A stretch of DNA of 49,057 nucleotides from an uncultured Pseudomonadales bacterium (GTDB lineage: Bacteria > Pseudomonadota > Gammaproteobacteria > Pseudomonadales > Azotimanducaceae), in assembly GCA_938017975.1 (NCBI GenBank), contig CALIKQ010000010.1:1-49057 (forward strand). Reading direction: 5' to 3'. A model generated the notes under the pieces. That model was given only the letters and a program-made list of their open reading frames with translations, had not been told where the DNA came from and ran no database searches. A program made the position numbers and the translations under genes. This document shows positions 9,685-19,040 of the stretch, piece by piece. Numbering within the stretch: the stretch's first letter is position 1; every line of letters starts with the position of its first letter.

Positions 9685-10923
9685 TTAAGACTCCGTCCCC
9701 AGTAACCACTGTTTTGCTTTGGTCCAGATCGAGTCGCCCGCAACCACGGTCGCGCGCGAGTTCCCAGAACCGACACCCTGCGAAGCGCCATACTGCAATA
9801 AACCAACAGCAGTGGCGTAGATCGGGTTTCTGACAATGTCAGACAACCCGGATACATTTTTGGGTTTCCCAATGCTGACGGGCATGTGGAATATTTCCTC
9901 GGCAAGCTCGACCACCCCCTCCATCTTTGAGGTCCCACCCGTTAAAACGATGCCCGCAGCAATCAACTCTTCAAATCCGCTTCTCCGCAATTCGGTTTGA
10001 ATCAATGTGAAGAGTTCTTCATAGCGAGGCTCCACAACTTCAGCCAATGCTTGCCGCGATAAACTCCGATCCTCCCGTTCTCCCACGCTAGGGACTTTGA
10101 TCGTTTCGTTTTCTCCAGCCATTGAGGCCAGCGCACAGGCATATTTAATTTTTATTTCTTCAGCATTTTGCGTCGGGGTACGCAGCGCCATTGCGATATC
10201 GTTGGTCACTTGATCGCCAGCGATCGGAATGACCGCCGTATGTTTGATCGCGCCTTCTGTGAAAATCGCGATATCTGAGGTGCCGCCTCCGATATCAACT
10301 AAGCAGACTCCTAGGTCTTTCTCGTCATCAGTTAAGACGGAATAGCTCGATGCCAATTGTTCGAGAATGATGTCGTCGACGCCGAGCCCACATTGCTTAA
10401 TGCACTTTTCAATATTCTGAGCAGCATTGACAGCGCAGGTTACGAGGTGCACCTTCGCCTCGAGACGCACACCCGACATGCCCAGCGGCTCCTTGACGCC
10501 CTCTTGCGAGTCAATGATGAATTCCTGCGGAAGAATATGAAGAATTTTTTGGTCCGCTGGAATTGCAACCGCCTGGGCCGCGTCAATCACGCGGTCAATG
10601 TCTGGCTGAAAAACCTCTCGGTCGCGTATCGCAACGATTCCATGAGAGCCCATACTCCGGATATGATTTCCAGCGATCCCAGCATAAACAGACTGAATTT
10701 GGCATCCTGCCATCAGCTCTGCCTCTTCAATCGCTCTCTGAATGGATTGAACAGTCGAATCAATATTGACCACCACACCCTTTTTTAATCCCTTGGATGC
10801 ATGGCTACCCAACCCAATAATCTCTAATCTGCCCTCAGGGTTGATCTCTCCAACAATAGCCACCACTTTCGATGTACCAATATCTAGGCCCACTATCATT
10901 CGATTCTGGCTGTTATTGCTCAT
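9685..10923 (-). CDS. ftsA: Cell division actin-like protein FtsA
   Basis: Actin-family ATPase that tethers FtsZ to the inner membrane. It begins IVGLDIGTSKVVAIVGE (phosphate 1 motif), with LVDIGGGTSDIAIF (phosphate 2) and VLTGGTSKMEGV (adenosine motif). The last residues, SIWTKAKQWLLG, form the expected amphipathic membrane-targeting helix. It has 412 residues. Its ATG overlaps the ftsQ TGA as ATGA. No unusual feature was seen. Confidence 0.97.
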   Translation of the reverse strand: MSNNSQNRMIVGLDIGTSKVVAIVGEINPEGRLEIIGLGSHASKGLKKGVVVNIDSTVQSIQRAIEEAELMAGCQIQSVYAGIAGNHIRSMGSHGIVAIRDREVFQPDIDRVIDAAQAVAIPADQKILHILPQEFIIDSQEGVKEPLGMSGVRLEAKVHLVTCAVNAAQNIEKCIKQCGLGVDDIILEQLASSYSVLTDDEKDLGVCLVDIGGGTSDIAIFTEGAIKHTAVIPIAGDQVTNDIAMALRTPTQNAEEIKIKYACALASMAGENETIKVPSVGEREDRSLSRQALAEVVEPRYEELFTLIQTELRRSGFEELIAAGIVLTGGTSKMEGVVELAEEIFHMPVSIGKPKNVSGLSDIVRNPIYATAVGLLQYGASQGVGSGNSRATVVAGDSIWTKAKQWLLGTES

Positions 10924-11654
10924 AGCTCTTCACCTTCTATCGTATTCTCACGCAGGGTTAACAACTGATCTGTTGTAGGAATCGGTCCGTTGATTGCAAC
11001 GCCATCGGTATAGCGCGCATCGATCTTGGCGTTTTTAGCGGTAATGCCCATTTGCTCGAGACGATTAATCACAATCACGGCTCGCTTTAAACGCTGGCTG
11101 ATCTCGTCACTGCCCAACAAAACCTGCCAGCCAGCTTCGAGCTCAAAGGCCACAGCACCACGCGCTCTGACCTCGACTTCCGCAAGTGCTCGACCAGGCA
11201 TCGCCTTTCGAATCTCAAGATAGCGACGCATTACTTCGTCAATGTCATCCTCCGGACCAGATAAATGCGGCAAATCTGAGCCACTATGAAAATCAGAATG
11301 GAAAACATCGCCCTCCTGATTGATGTAGCCCGAATCATTCCAATAAGCGATCGCTAGTTCTGGCTGGACCTGAACAATCAATTCATCTGGCCAGTTGAAG
11401 GTGACTTCGGCAGCGGCAACCCAATTCAGCGACGCAATGGTTTCACGCACGCGATCAATGTCAGTTGCGGCCGCACCCAAGCTGAGCAGTTTCGAACGAA
11501 CGTCTGCACTTTGGCCCTCATTCACTTCGCCGCGAATCACCCAATACCGAACATCAGAGTCTCCAACTGAATTATCTCCAAATGTGGGATTACACAAGGC
11601 GCCGATAGCCAACAGCACGCCGTAGCAAAAACAATGGGTCAACTTTGAGGTCAC
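10920..11654 (-). CDS. ftsQ: Cell division protein FtsQ (very short cytoplasmic N-terminus)
   Basis: Bitopic divisome protein that recruits FtsB and FtsL through its periplasmic domains. The POTRA region (VRYWVIRGEVN, then SLNWVAAAEVTFNWPDELIVQV) and the beta domain (WQVLLGSDEISQRLKR, AKIDARYTDGVAI) are recognisable. I chose the GTG at 11654: it overlaps the murC TGA as GTGA and has AAGGAGA just upstream; a TTG at 11675 lies inside murC. The result is 244 residues with a cytoplasmic tail of only about 6-8 residues and one short hydrophobic stretch (CYGVLLAIGALC), where most FtsQ have a longer basic tail. ddlB, usually just upstream, is absent. Confidence 0.88.
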   Translation of the reverse strand: MTSKLTHCFCYGVLLAIGALCNPTFGDNSVGDSDVRYWVIRGEVNEGQSADVRSKLLSLGAAATDIDRVRETIASLNWVAAAEVTFNWPDELIVQVQPELAIAYWNDSGYINQEGDVFHSDFHSGSDLPHLSGPEDDIDEVMRRYLEIRKAMPGRALAEVEVRARGAVAFELEAGWQVLLGSDEISQRLKRAVIVINRLEQMGITAKNAKIDARYTDGVAINGPIPTTDQLLTLRENTIEGEEL

Positions 11655-13096
11655 GCCGCATCTCCTTGTTGCCAAAGGTCAGCCAACGAACGAGCAAGCT
11701 TTGCGGTGTCCCCTGCGCCCTGAGTCAAAATAATGTCTCCATCTTGCAACAAGGTATCTAGGGTCGCCGCCGCCTCATTCAGCTCGGGTAGCCAAATCAG
11801 CGATTCAAGCGATGTTGACTGAAGCGCTCGGTAGAGATCTTGTCCTTCAGCCCCTGCGATCACGTCCTCCCCTGCCGGATACACATTAGAAATAAGCAGA
11901 ACGTCCACCTTTGATAGCGCGACTACAAACTGTTCGAACAACGCCGCGGTCCGCGAGTACCGATGAGGTTGATAAACCATGACCAACCTGCGGTCGGGCC
12001 ATCCATCCCGAACAGCATCTATTGTGGCTAGGACTTCGGTTGGGTGATGACCGTAATCATCGATCAGCAACGTTTTACGCTCACCGACCCAGCAGTCACC
12101 AAGTACTTCAAAGCGACGACCCACACCACTAAACTTGATGAGTCCCTGACGAATGACCTCATCCTCTAGGCCCTCCTCGCTAGCCACCGCTATCGCCGCA
12201 AGCGCATTGAGTACGTTGTGCCGACCGGGCATCAATAGATCAATCAACAAATTCGATTCACGGTCAGGGCGAACGACTTCAAATTGACTGAGCTGCTCTT
12301 TTTGCTGCCAGTTTACGATTCGATAGTCCGCCTCATCGGAGAACCCATAAGTTTTCACGGGTCGCATAACCGCAGGCAGCATCGAGGCCACAACCGGATC
12401 ATCCTCGCAAGCCACTAATAATCCATAAAATGGTAGGTTATGAACGAAGGCCAAGAAGGCCTCTTGGAGCTTGGAAAAACTCCCCTCAAAATTAGAAAGG
12501 TGATCTCGGTCAACATTGGTCAATATGACTGACATCGGCTGGAGGTGTAAAAATGAGGCATCGCTTTCGTCAGCTTCAGCGATCATATACTGGCCCTGGC
12601 CCAACTGAGCATTACTTGCTGCTCGATTTAAGATACCGCCTATAATGAACGTCGGATCGAGCCCCGCTTCATAAAAAATAGAAGCCACCAAACTGGTAGT
12701 CGTTGTTTTGCCGTGGGTTCCTGCAACCGCAATTCCATGGCGATAGCGCATCAATTCCGCCAACATTTCAGCGCGACGGATAATCGGGATTCGGGTTGAA
12801 CGCGCAGCATCGACTTCAGCATTGTCTAAAGCAATAGCGCTCGATACCACCACCACATCTGCGCCTTCAACATGGTCTGCTTGATGCCCTTCAAAAACCC
12901 GAATCCCCAGACCCGATAATCTCCGGGTTGCTTCGCTGCTCTTTAAATCTGATCCCGAGATCCGATAGCCTTGATGCAATAGAACTTCCGCAATACCAGA
13001 CATTCCAGAGCCGCCAATACCAACAAAATGGACGTGCTCGATGCGCCGCATTTCCTTTCTTGCGGGCGACTGAAGTTGATTAGAAATCAAGCTCAT
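11651..13096 (-). CDS. murC: UDP-N-acetylmuramate-L-alanine ligase MurC
   Basis: Adds L-Ala to UDP-MurNAc, the first peptide step of peptidoglycan precursor synthesis. It has an N-terminal Rossmann motif (FVGIGGSGMSGIAEVL, about residues 24-39), ATP site AGTHGKTTTTSLVA (about 124-137) and the C-terminal ligase block DDYGHHPTEV. The length of 481 residues is normal. Its ATG overlaps the ftsW TGA (ATGA). In most gammaproteobacteria murG lies between ftsW and murC; there is no room for it here. Confidence 0.97.
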   Translation of the reverse strand: MSLISNQLQSPARKEMRRIEHVHFVGIGGSGMSGIAEVLLHQGYRISGSDLKSSEATRRLSGLGIRVFEGHQADHVEGADVVVVSSAIALDNAEVDAARSTRIPIIRRAEMLAELMRYRHGIAVAGTHGKTTTTSLVASIFYEAGLDPTFIIGGILNRAASNAQLGQGQYMIAEADESDASFLHLQPMSVILTNVDRDHLSNFEGSFSKLQEAFLAFVHNLPFYGLLVACEDDPVVASMLPAVMRPVKTYGFSDEADYRIVNWQQKEQLSQFEVVRPDRESNLLIDLLMPGRHNVLNALAAIAVASEEGLEDEVIRQGLIKFSGVGRRFEVLGDCWVGERKTLLIDDYGHHPTEVLATIDAVRDGWPDRRLVMVYQPHRYSRTAALFEQFVVALSKVDVLLISNVYPAGEDVIAGAEGQDLYRALQSTSLESLIWLPELNEAAATLDTLLQDGDIILTQGAGDTAKLARSLADLWQQGDAA

Positions 13097-14259
13097 ACCG
13101 CCTTTCCTTTTTTCGGCGCCGCAGGCGCATTACGGCGCTCCCAGTCAAGTCGGAGTAGCAGCCCCACGAGGAGCAAGGACACCAAAAGGCTGTTACCGCC
13201 AAAGCTCATCAGTGGCAACGTCAAGCCCTTCGTGGGGAGCAATCCGAGATTGACGCCCAGATTAATCAGTGCCTGTACGCCGATCAAAAGAGAGATACCA
13301 GCAGCAAGATGCGCGTGGAAACTAAATCCAGCTTGCGCGCAGCGCTTGGAGATCATCAAGCCTTGCACCACGAGCAGGGTGAACCCGAGTAAGACCAAAC
13401 ACGCGCCGAAAATACCTAGTTCCTCGACCATAATGGAAAAAAGAAAATCCGTATGAGCTTCCGGCAAGAAAAACAGCTTCTGTACGCTGTTACCCAGACC
13501 TAAACCAAACCACTCTCCTCGACCAATTGCGATCAACGCTTGAGTGAGCTGATACCCGCCCTCGAACTGGTGGGCCCAGGGGTCTGTGAAAGACACCAGC
13601 CTTGCTAATCGATAGGGTTGTATCAGTACCAATAAGCCCACAAGCAGCCCGCCTGCAATCACAGTAGGGCCAAAATATTTCATCGGCGTTCCCGCAAAAA
13701 ACAGCATGCCGAGCATTGCAGTCATAATAACAACGCAAGCACCAAAATCGGGTTGCGCCAATAGTAAGCCCACCAGTATCCCGATCAAGGCCAGGGGCAA
13801 AAGATAGGCACGCAACTGTTCTTTGTACCTGACCGTTGGACTGGCTAGGTAGGACGCTAAAAATACAACCGAGAACACCTTCACAAATTCAGAGCCTTGG
13901 AGCGTAAAAAAACCAAGGGGAATCCATCGCGTTGCGCCGTTGACAGTCTTTCCAAGGCCGGGAATCAGCACCACCATTAAAAGCAATAACGACACGCCGT
14001 AAAAAACGATGCCGAGACGCTGCCAGACCCGAATTGGAATCGCTAACGTGCTGATTAAGACTAAAAGCCCAAGCGCCAAGAATGCAGTGTGCTTTCCAGC
14101 CAAGAAAAGCGGATGGCCATAACTTCGAGCGGCAACTTCGGAGGAGGCCGAGGTCACCATGACAAGTCCAACCAGTAGCAAAACTGTTGCGGAGAGCAGC
14201 ACCGTAACATCGACAGGACACCGATCAATCGGGGCGACTTGAAGTCGAACCGCGCTCAT
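13093..14259 (-). CDS. ftsW: Peptidoglycan glycosyltransferase FtsW
   Basis: SEDS-family polytopic membrane protein that polymerises lipid II at the septum together with FtsI. About ten hydrophobic segments are seen in 388 residues. Family blocks include GATRWIPLGFFTLQGSEFVKV, LAQPDFGACVVI (with the conserved catalytic-region Asp), FLPEAHTDFLFSIMVEELG and LTLPLMSFGGNSLL. The ATG overlaps the murD TGA (ATGA), with GGAGG a few bases upstream. murC follows directly. Confidence 0.97.
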   Translation of the reverse strand: MSAVRLQVAPIDRCPVDVTVLLSATVLLLVGLVMVTSASSEVAARSYGHPLFLAGKHTAFLALGLLVLISTLAIPIRVWQRLGIVFYGVSLLLLMVVLIPGLGKTVNGATRWIPLGFFTLQGSEFVKVFSVVFLASYLASPTVRYKEQLRAYLLPLALIGILVGLLLAQPDFGACVVIMTAMLGMLFFAGTPMKYFGPTVIAGGLLVGLLVLIQPYRLARLVSFTDPWAHQFEGGYQLTQALIAIGRGEWFGLGLGNSVQKLFFLPEAHTDFLFSIMVEELGIFGACLVLLGFTLLVVQGLMISKRCAQAGFSFHAHLAAGISLLIGVQALINLGVNLGLLPTKGLTLPLMSFGGNSLLVSLLLVGLLLRLDWERRNAPAAPKKGKAV

Positions 14260-15578
14260 GAGGATCCTCCCTCAAGCATCGCCATAAAACGATCACCCCG
14301 TGCTTCATAACCTGAGAACTGATCAAAACTCGAGCAGGCAGGAGACAACAAAATGACGTCACCGGCATTCGCCAATGCCATCGCATGCGCTACCATTTCC
14401 TCAAATGGCAAGAAGCACCTTACATTTAGTTGGGCGTCCAAGGCTTGCCTGATTTCTTCAGCCGCCTCCCCATAGACCAAAACCGCTTTGAGGGCTTTTT
14501 GCTCCAGCAGTACAGAGTTAAGCATTGAGAAATCGGCTGATTTACCTTGCCCTCCCAAAAGTAAAATCAAAGCACCCGAGGCTTTATAACTGCGGATAGC
14601 GGCGACTGTTGCCCCAACATTGGTTGCCTTCGAATCATTGATCCAGCAACAACCATCATTGCGATCAATACGCTGGCAGCGATGCGGAAGCCCTTCAAAA
14701 GAACGCAGGTCTGCTGTCATGCGGTCCATATCAAGTCCAAGGCAGTTGCCAATAGCCAGCGCAGCTAAAGCATTGAGCCAATTGCTAAGCCCTTCAACAC
14801 CAAGCTTCCGCACGTCAAGCAACGGCTCCAAGCCTTGAGCCAAGTAAATTTGGCCGTCCTGCTCCAGGAGTCCAAAACCAGAACAAGCAGACTCGCCAAA
14901 AACAGAAACGGATGAGCAAGTGCCCGTCTGCACATAGGATCGGCAAGCTTCGCCAACAACACCTCGCTGTGCGCGATTAAAAATATTACTTTTAACCGCA
15001 TAGTAGTCCTCAGCCGACGCGTACCGATCCAAGTGATCAGGACTGAGATTTAATAAAGCACCTACTTCTAATGGGAGTGTCTGAGCCAATTCGAGGTGAT
15101 AACTCGAAAGTTCTAGCACGTAGCAATCCGCGGCCTCGTCGAGAAGGTCCAAACAGGGCGTGCCAATATTGCCGCCCACACGAACCGAAGACATCTGGCT
15201 CTGAGCCAGATGTCCCACAAGCGACGTCACCGTCGTTTTACCATTTGATCCTGTGATTCCCACCAGCGGTGCTTTTGCGCGCTCGGCAAATAACGCCACA
15301 TCGTTGGTCAGCGTCACGCCATATTTAGGCGCCTGCCGCAGTTGCGGAAGGGACAGGGGAACTCCTGGGCTGACAATCCATTGGGCACCCGGGTGCATGG
15401 GTATTTCAGAGATAGGAGCGACGCTCGGTGGGTTATGAAGTTGCGACATTTCATGGAGCGCAGCTGGTGACGGGTGATCCTCACCTACCATAAAGGGAAT
15501 ATTTTCGGCCGCCAAATGTCGAGCCACAGATCGGCCTGATTCACCCAGTCCGATCACAACCTGCGGTTGCCCAGCCAT
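14256..15578 (-). CDS. murD: UDP-N-acetylmuramoyl-L-alanine-D-glutamate ligase MurD
   Basis: Adds D-Glu to UDP-MurNAc-L-Ala. ATP site GITGSNGKTTVTSLVGHL, the central block LNLSPDHLDRY, and WINDSKATNVGAT mark MurD. I chose the ATG at 15578, which shares its first base with the murE TGA (TGATG) and gives 440 residues starting MAGQPQVVIGLGESGRSVA. A longer reading from 15605 would run into murE. In typical clusters murF and mraY stand between murE and murD; here the two genes touch. Confidence 0.96.
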   Translation of the reverse strand: MAGQPQVVIGLGESGRSVARHLAAENIPFMVGEDHPSPAALHEMSQLHNPPSVAPISEIPMHPGAQWIVSPGVPLSLPQLRQAPKYGVTLTNDVALFAERAKAPLVGITGSNGKTTVTSLVGHLAQSQMSSVRVGGNIGTPCLDLLDEAADCYVLELSSYHLELAQTLPLEVGALLNLSPDHLDRYASAEDYYAVKSNIFNRAQRGVVGEACRSYVQTGTCSSVSVFGESACSGFGLLEQDGQIYLAQGLEPLLDVRKLGVEGLSNWLNALAALAIGNCLGLDMDRMTADLRSFEGLPHRCQRIDRNDGCCWINDSKATNVGATVAAIRSYKASGALILLLGGQGKSADFSMLNSVLLEQKALKAVLVYGEAAEEIRQALDAQLNVRCFLPFEEMVAHAMALANAGDVILLSPACSSFDQFSGYEARGDRFMAMLEGGSS

Positions 15579-17035
15579 CACGACCCGATCCTCATCTCGG
15601 ACCAAGCACGCTCAATCATCGCGCAATCATTAAACGGATGACGGATTCCATTGATCTCTTGATACTGCTCATGACCCTTGCCGAGTACAACACCAACGTC
15701 TCCGGCACCGACAGCACGAACCGCAGCAAAAATCGCTTCGTAACGATTTACTAGGCAACGTTCAGCGGGCATCGCTTCAGGTAAATCAGCGCACATCGCA
15801 CGAATGATCTCGGCCGGGTCCTCAGACCTCGGATTATCACTGGTAAAAAAACAGAGATCGCTGTGAAGGGCGGCGATATGGCCCATTTCGGAGCGTTTAC
15901 CGGGATCTCTATCCCCGCCGCAACCGACGACCGTAATAAGGCGACCGCTAAAGTGCTGGCGCAAGGTCCTAAGCACCTGAGCTACGGCATCAGGGGTATG
16001 CGCGAAGTCCACCCAGAGCGTTCGATCAGCGCGAATCACACACTCCAGACGCCCCGGCGGAGGCTGACAATGGCTTAACGCCGCTCCGATATCCTTTATG
16101 CCAACGCCATACCAATGAAGTAGGCTCGCAACCGCTGCAAGATTACTCAGGTTATAGTGACCGAGCAGACAACTTTGCACCTCGACAGAACCTGCTGGCG
16201 TTTTCAGCGTAAACTGGCTTCCAGACTCATTAAATTGTGGGCGCTCAATTACGACATCGGCGCCCGGCTGAGAGACACTATAAGTAATAACCTCTGCAGC
16301 AGACGTTTCTCGCGACAGCTCAAGTGCCCAAGGGTCATCAAAATTGAGTATCGCAACCTCAAGTCCAGGCCATTCAAAAAGGCGGGCCTTCGCTTGACGG
16401 TAGGCCGATAGCGAACCGTGATAATCAAGATGATCCCGCGTCAAGTTGGTGAGCACAGCTGCACCGATTCGAGTACCCTCAAGCCGAAACTGACTGAGGC
16501 CGTGGCTTGATGCTTCTACAAACGCGACCTCTACATCCGCTTTGGCAAGATTTGACAGTGACGCTTGGAAAGTAACCGCATCAGGCGTTGTTAACCCGGT
16601 AGCCTCCAATTCGCCAATAACGCCCGCGCCAAGCGTACCAATGATGCCAGCCTGATGAGACAAATAGGACATCGCGTTGGCGGCCAAAAAGGTCACTGAT
16701 GTTTTGCCGTTCGTCCCAGTGACCGCAGCCACACGCAATTGCTCTGATGGCATGCCATAAAAAATACCGGCAATTCTTCCAAGAGAAGACTTGATTTCTG
16801 GGATAACAATGAGCGGAACTTCTGGGGCGATCGAATCTAAGGGGGTCGGAGAAACAATTGCGCAGGCACCATTGTCTAGCGCATCTTGAATAAACCATCG
16901 ACCATCAGATGTTTCGCCTGGCAATGCAACAAACAATTCTCCTGGCTGAGTCTGACGGCTGTCTAGCGAAATACCAGAGACGAGAACATCCGGCACTGTG
17001 TGATCAGGGAACAAATGAGGCAAAGCGACAGTCAC
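15578..17035 (-). CDS. murE: UDP-MurNAc-tripeptide synthetase MurE (meso-DAP type)
   Basis: Adds meso-diaminopimelate to UDP-MurNAc-L-Ala-D-Glu. ATP site AVTGTNGKTSVTFLAA, substrate-binding NLTRDHLDYHGS, and the meso-DAP selectivity motif DNPR in FFTSDNPRSEDPAEI. The last point predicts the usual DAP-type wall. The protein has 485 residues, a normal single MurE, so it is not a MurE-MurF fusion. The start is GTG at 17035, sharing one base with the ftsI TAG (TAGTG). The next gene is murD instead of murF. Confidence 0.97.
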   Translation of the reverse strand: MTVALPHLFPDHTVPDVLVSGISLDSRQTQPGELFVALPGETSDGRWFIQDALDNGACAIVSPTPLDSIAPEVPLIVIPEIKSSLGRIAGIFYGMPSEQLRVAAVTGTNGKTSVTFLAANAMSYLSHQAGIIGTLGAGVIGELEATGLTTPDAVTFQASLSNLAKADVEVAFVEASSHGLSQFRLEGTRIGAAVLTNLTRDHLDYHGSLSAYRQAKARLFEWPGLEVAILNFDDPWALELSRETSAAEVITYSVSQPGADVVIERPQFNESGSQFTLKTPAGSVEVQSCLLGHYNLSNLAAVASLLHWYGVGIKDIGAALSHCQPPPGRLECVIRADRTLWVDFAHTPDAVAQVLRTLRQHFSGRLITVVGCGGDRDPGKRSEMGHIAALHSDLCFFTSDNPRSEDPAEIIRAMCADLPEAMPAERCLVNRYEAIFAAVRAVGAGDVGVVLGKGHEQYQEINGIRHPFNDCAMIERAWSEMRIGS

Positions 17036-18687
17036 TAGACTGCCTCCCTTGTGTCTGTCGGCGGGACACTCAGCAATCTCAAAACGTTTGACATAACTCT
17101 GGAAAAAATAGGCGCAGCAATGCTGCCACCACCGACCTGTTCAGTTTGCGGCTCATTGATCAGCACCACCCCTACGTACCGGGGAGCGTACTGAGGTGCA
17201 AACCCAGCAAAAAAAGCAATATGCCGGGTGTCGTCATAGCCATTTTCCCCGATTTTTCGAGCGGTGCCCGTCTTGCCCCCGACGTCATAGGCTTCGATCG
17301 CGGCTTTACGGCCTGTACCCTCAGTGACCACACGTCCAAGCATCGACTGTAATTGAAAGGCGATGCGGGCATCCATCACCCGTTCACCCTGCACGGCTTG
17401 TCCGGCAATAAGCGTGACATCTCTTTTGATGCCTCCTGATGCGATGGTGCTATAGGCGGCAGCCAATTGCAGAGGTGTCACCGTCAAACCATAGCCGTAC
17501 GCAAAGGTCACTCGCTCGATGTCCTTCCAGCGCCTTCTGTTAGGAAGAAACCCGCTGCTCTCTCCTGGGAAACCTACCCCAGTCGCCTGACCGAATCCGA
17601 AGGTTTGAAACAGGTTCCAAACATCGTATTCATTAAGGCTGAGAGCTAGGCGACTGATTCCGACTTGACTCGATTGGGCAAGAATTCCGCCCAAATCCAG
17701 TGTGCCGCGGTCACGGGGGTCTTTAATGATGGCGCTCCCAACTTTCAAAAACCCTGGACTGGTATCAATCTCAAAATCATTAGCAAGCCCCGACTGAAGA
17801 GCCACTGCAACGGTCAGAGGCTTGACCGTTGAACCTGGCTCAAACACATCGGTCACGGCACGATTACGCACCGAGCTCAAATCAAGTTGGATGCGGTTAT
17901 TGGGGTTGTAACTCGGCTGATTAGCCATGGCCAAGACTTCACCTGTCGCGACATCTAGCAGCACAAACGAACCCGACAACGCACGGTACTGCTGAACTGC
18001 TGATTTCAGCTCTCGATAAGCCAAAAACTGCAACCGTTGGTCGATCGATATTTTTAGGTCGCGGCCGGGAACAGCTTCCGCAATCGGCATAATATCCCGG
18101 ACGATCTCGCCATAGAGGTTTTTGAGTACTTTCTTTTTGCCTGGCTGTCCCTTCAACCAATCATCAAAAGATAGCTCCAATCCTTCCTGACCAACATCGT
18201 CAATATTGGTGAATCCGACCACATGGGCTGTGACCTCTCCTCCTGGGTAGAATCGGTGATATTCTTTTTCGCCGTAAATGCCGGTAATTCCCAAGCTTAG
18301 AATCGCGTCGGCAGCTTGAGGTTTTGCATGCCGCCTTAGGTAAACAAAATTGCGATCTTCAGCACGCGCCATTTTGCGCTTAAATTCTTCAAGGGACACA
18401 CCTAGACCAGTGGCGAGTTCGCTGAGTCTTTGTGAATCAACAGGCAACTGGGCAGGGTTTGCCCATAGAGATACAACCGGCGAACTAACCGCCAGAGGGT
18501 TATCCCTGCGATCAAGAATCATTCCTCGATGCGCGTTGATTCGCTCCATTCGAATGGTTCGAGCATCGCCTTGGTCTTGCAAGAAATCCTTTTCAGACAT
18601 CTCGATATAGACCAATCTCGCCGCGCCTGCGCCCATCAATAAAACAAAGCAAAGCGCCGCGACATGCAGTCTAAAAATTACATTCAT
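17035..18687 (-). CDS. ftsI: Septal transpeptidase FtsI (PBP3), with SSQ as second motif
   Basis: Class B penicillin-binding protein that cross-links septal peptidoglycan with FtsW. It has a short N-terminal anchor (about residues 8-28), a pedestal domain starting NAHRGMILDRRDNPLAV, and the transpeptidase domain. Active-site motif 1 is S286-T-V-K289 and motif 3 is K472-T-G474. Motif 2, normally SxN, reads S339-S-Q341 (codon CAA at 17667-17665 on the minus strand). It has 550 residues. The ATG overlaps the ftsL TGA (ATGA). Confidence 0.96.
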   Translation of the reverse strand: MNVIFRLHVAALCFVLLMGAGAARLVYIEMSEKDFLQDQGDARTIRMERINAHRGMILDRRDNPLAVSSPVVSLWANPAQLPVDSQRLSELATGLGVSLEEFKRKMARAEDRNFVYLRRHAKPQAADAILSLGITGIYGEKEYHRFYPGGEVTAHVVGFTNIDDVGQEGLELSFDDWLKGQPGKKKVLKNLYGEIVRDIMPIAEAVPGRDLKISIDQRLQFLAYRELKSAVQQYRALSGSFVLLDVATGEVLAMANQPSYNPNNRIQLDLSSVRNRAVTDVFEPGSTVKPLTVAVALQSGLANDFEIDTSPGFLKVGSAIIKDPRDRGTLDLGGILAQSSQVGISRLALSLNEYDVWNLFQTFGFGQATGVGFPGESSGFLPNRRRWKDIERVTFAYGYGLTVTPLQLAAAYSTIASGGIKRDVTLIAGQAVQGERVMDARIAFQLQSMLGRVVTEGTGRKAAIEAYDVGGKTGTARKIGENGYDDTRHIAFFAGFAPQYAPRYVGVVLINEPQTEQVGGGSIAAPIFSRVMSNVLRLLSVPPTDTREAV

Positions 18688-19040
18688 TCCTGGAGCCCCT
18701 CAGCAGCAGCTGTCGAGACCATTCGCGCCGAACGCCGCATCAGGACAAAATTGGCCTGCCCGGGAGAGCGCATCTGCAGCTCTTCACGCGCCAATTGATC
18801 GACTCTGTGATAGCCAGCCCAAGCGCTTTGCTCGAGCAACAAACGCTCATACTCGCTGTCGAGGTTGTCGCTAACATGCTCCTCGACTTGTAATCGACTA
18901 TAGAGGGCACGTGTTTCGTAGGAAGCCAAAATCACGCCCACACTCGAGGCCAGCACGAGGCACAGCAGCGCATTTGTGCGACCAGGCCAGCCCGATGAGG
19001 ACCACCTGATCAATTGTCTGACTAAGCTAGCGGAATTCAT
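18684..19040 (-). CDS. ftsL: Cell division protein FtsL
   Basis: Small bitopic divisome protein that forms a coiled coil with FtsB and activates FtsWI. It has 118 residues with a short cytoplasmic part, one membrane segment (ALLCLVLASSVGVILASY, about residues 24-41) and a periplasmic helix with the family pattern (LYSRLQVEEH...LDSEYERLLLEQSAW...VDQLAREELQMRSP). Sequence identity in this family is low; the call rests on shape, end motif and position between rsmH and ftsI. Both ends overlap the neighbours by ATGA. Confidence 0.93.
   Translation of the reverse strand: MNSASLVRQLIRWSSSGWPGRTNALLCLVLASSVGVILASYETRALYSRLQVEEHVSDNLDSEYERLLLEQSAWAGYHRVDQLAREELQMRSPGQANFVLMRRSARMVSTAAAEGLQE

Noticed and set aside
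15578-17035. MurE-MurF fusion to explain the missing murF
   Set aside because: The protein has 485 residues with a single set of ligase motifs; no room for a second enzyme.
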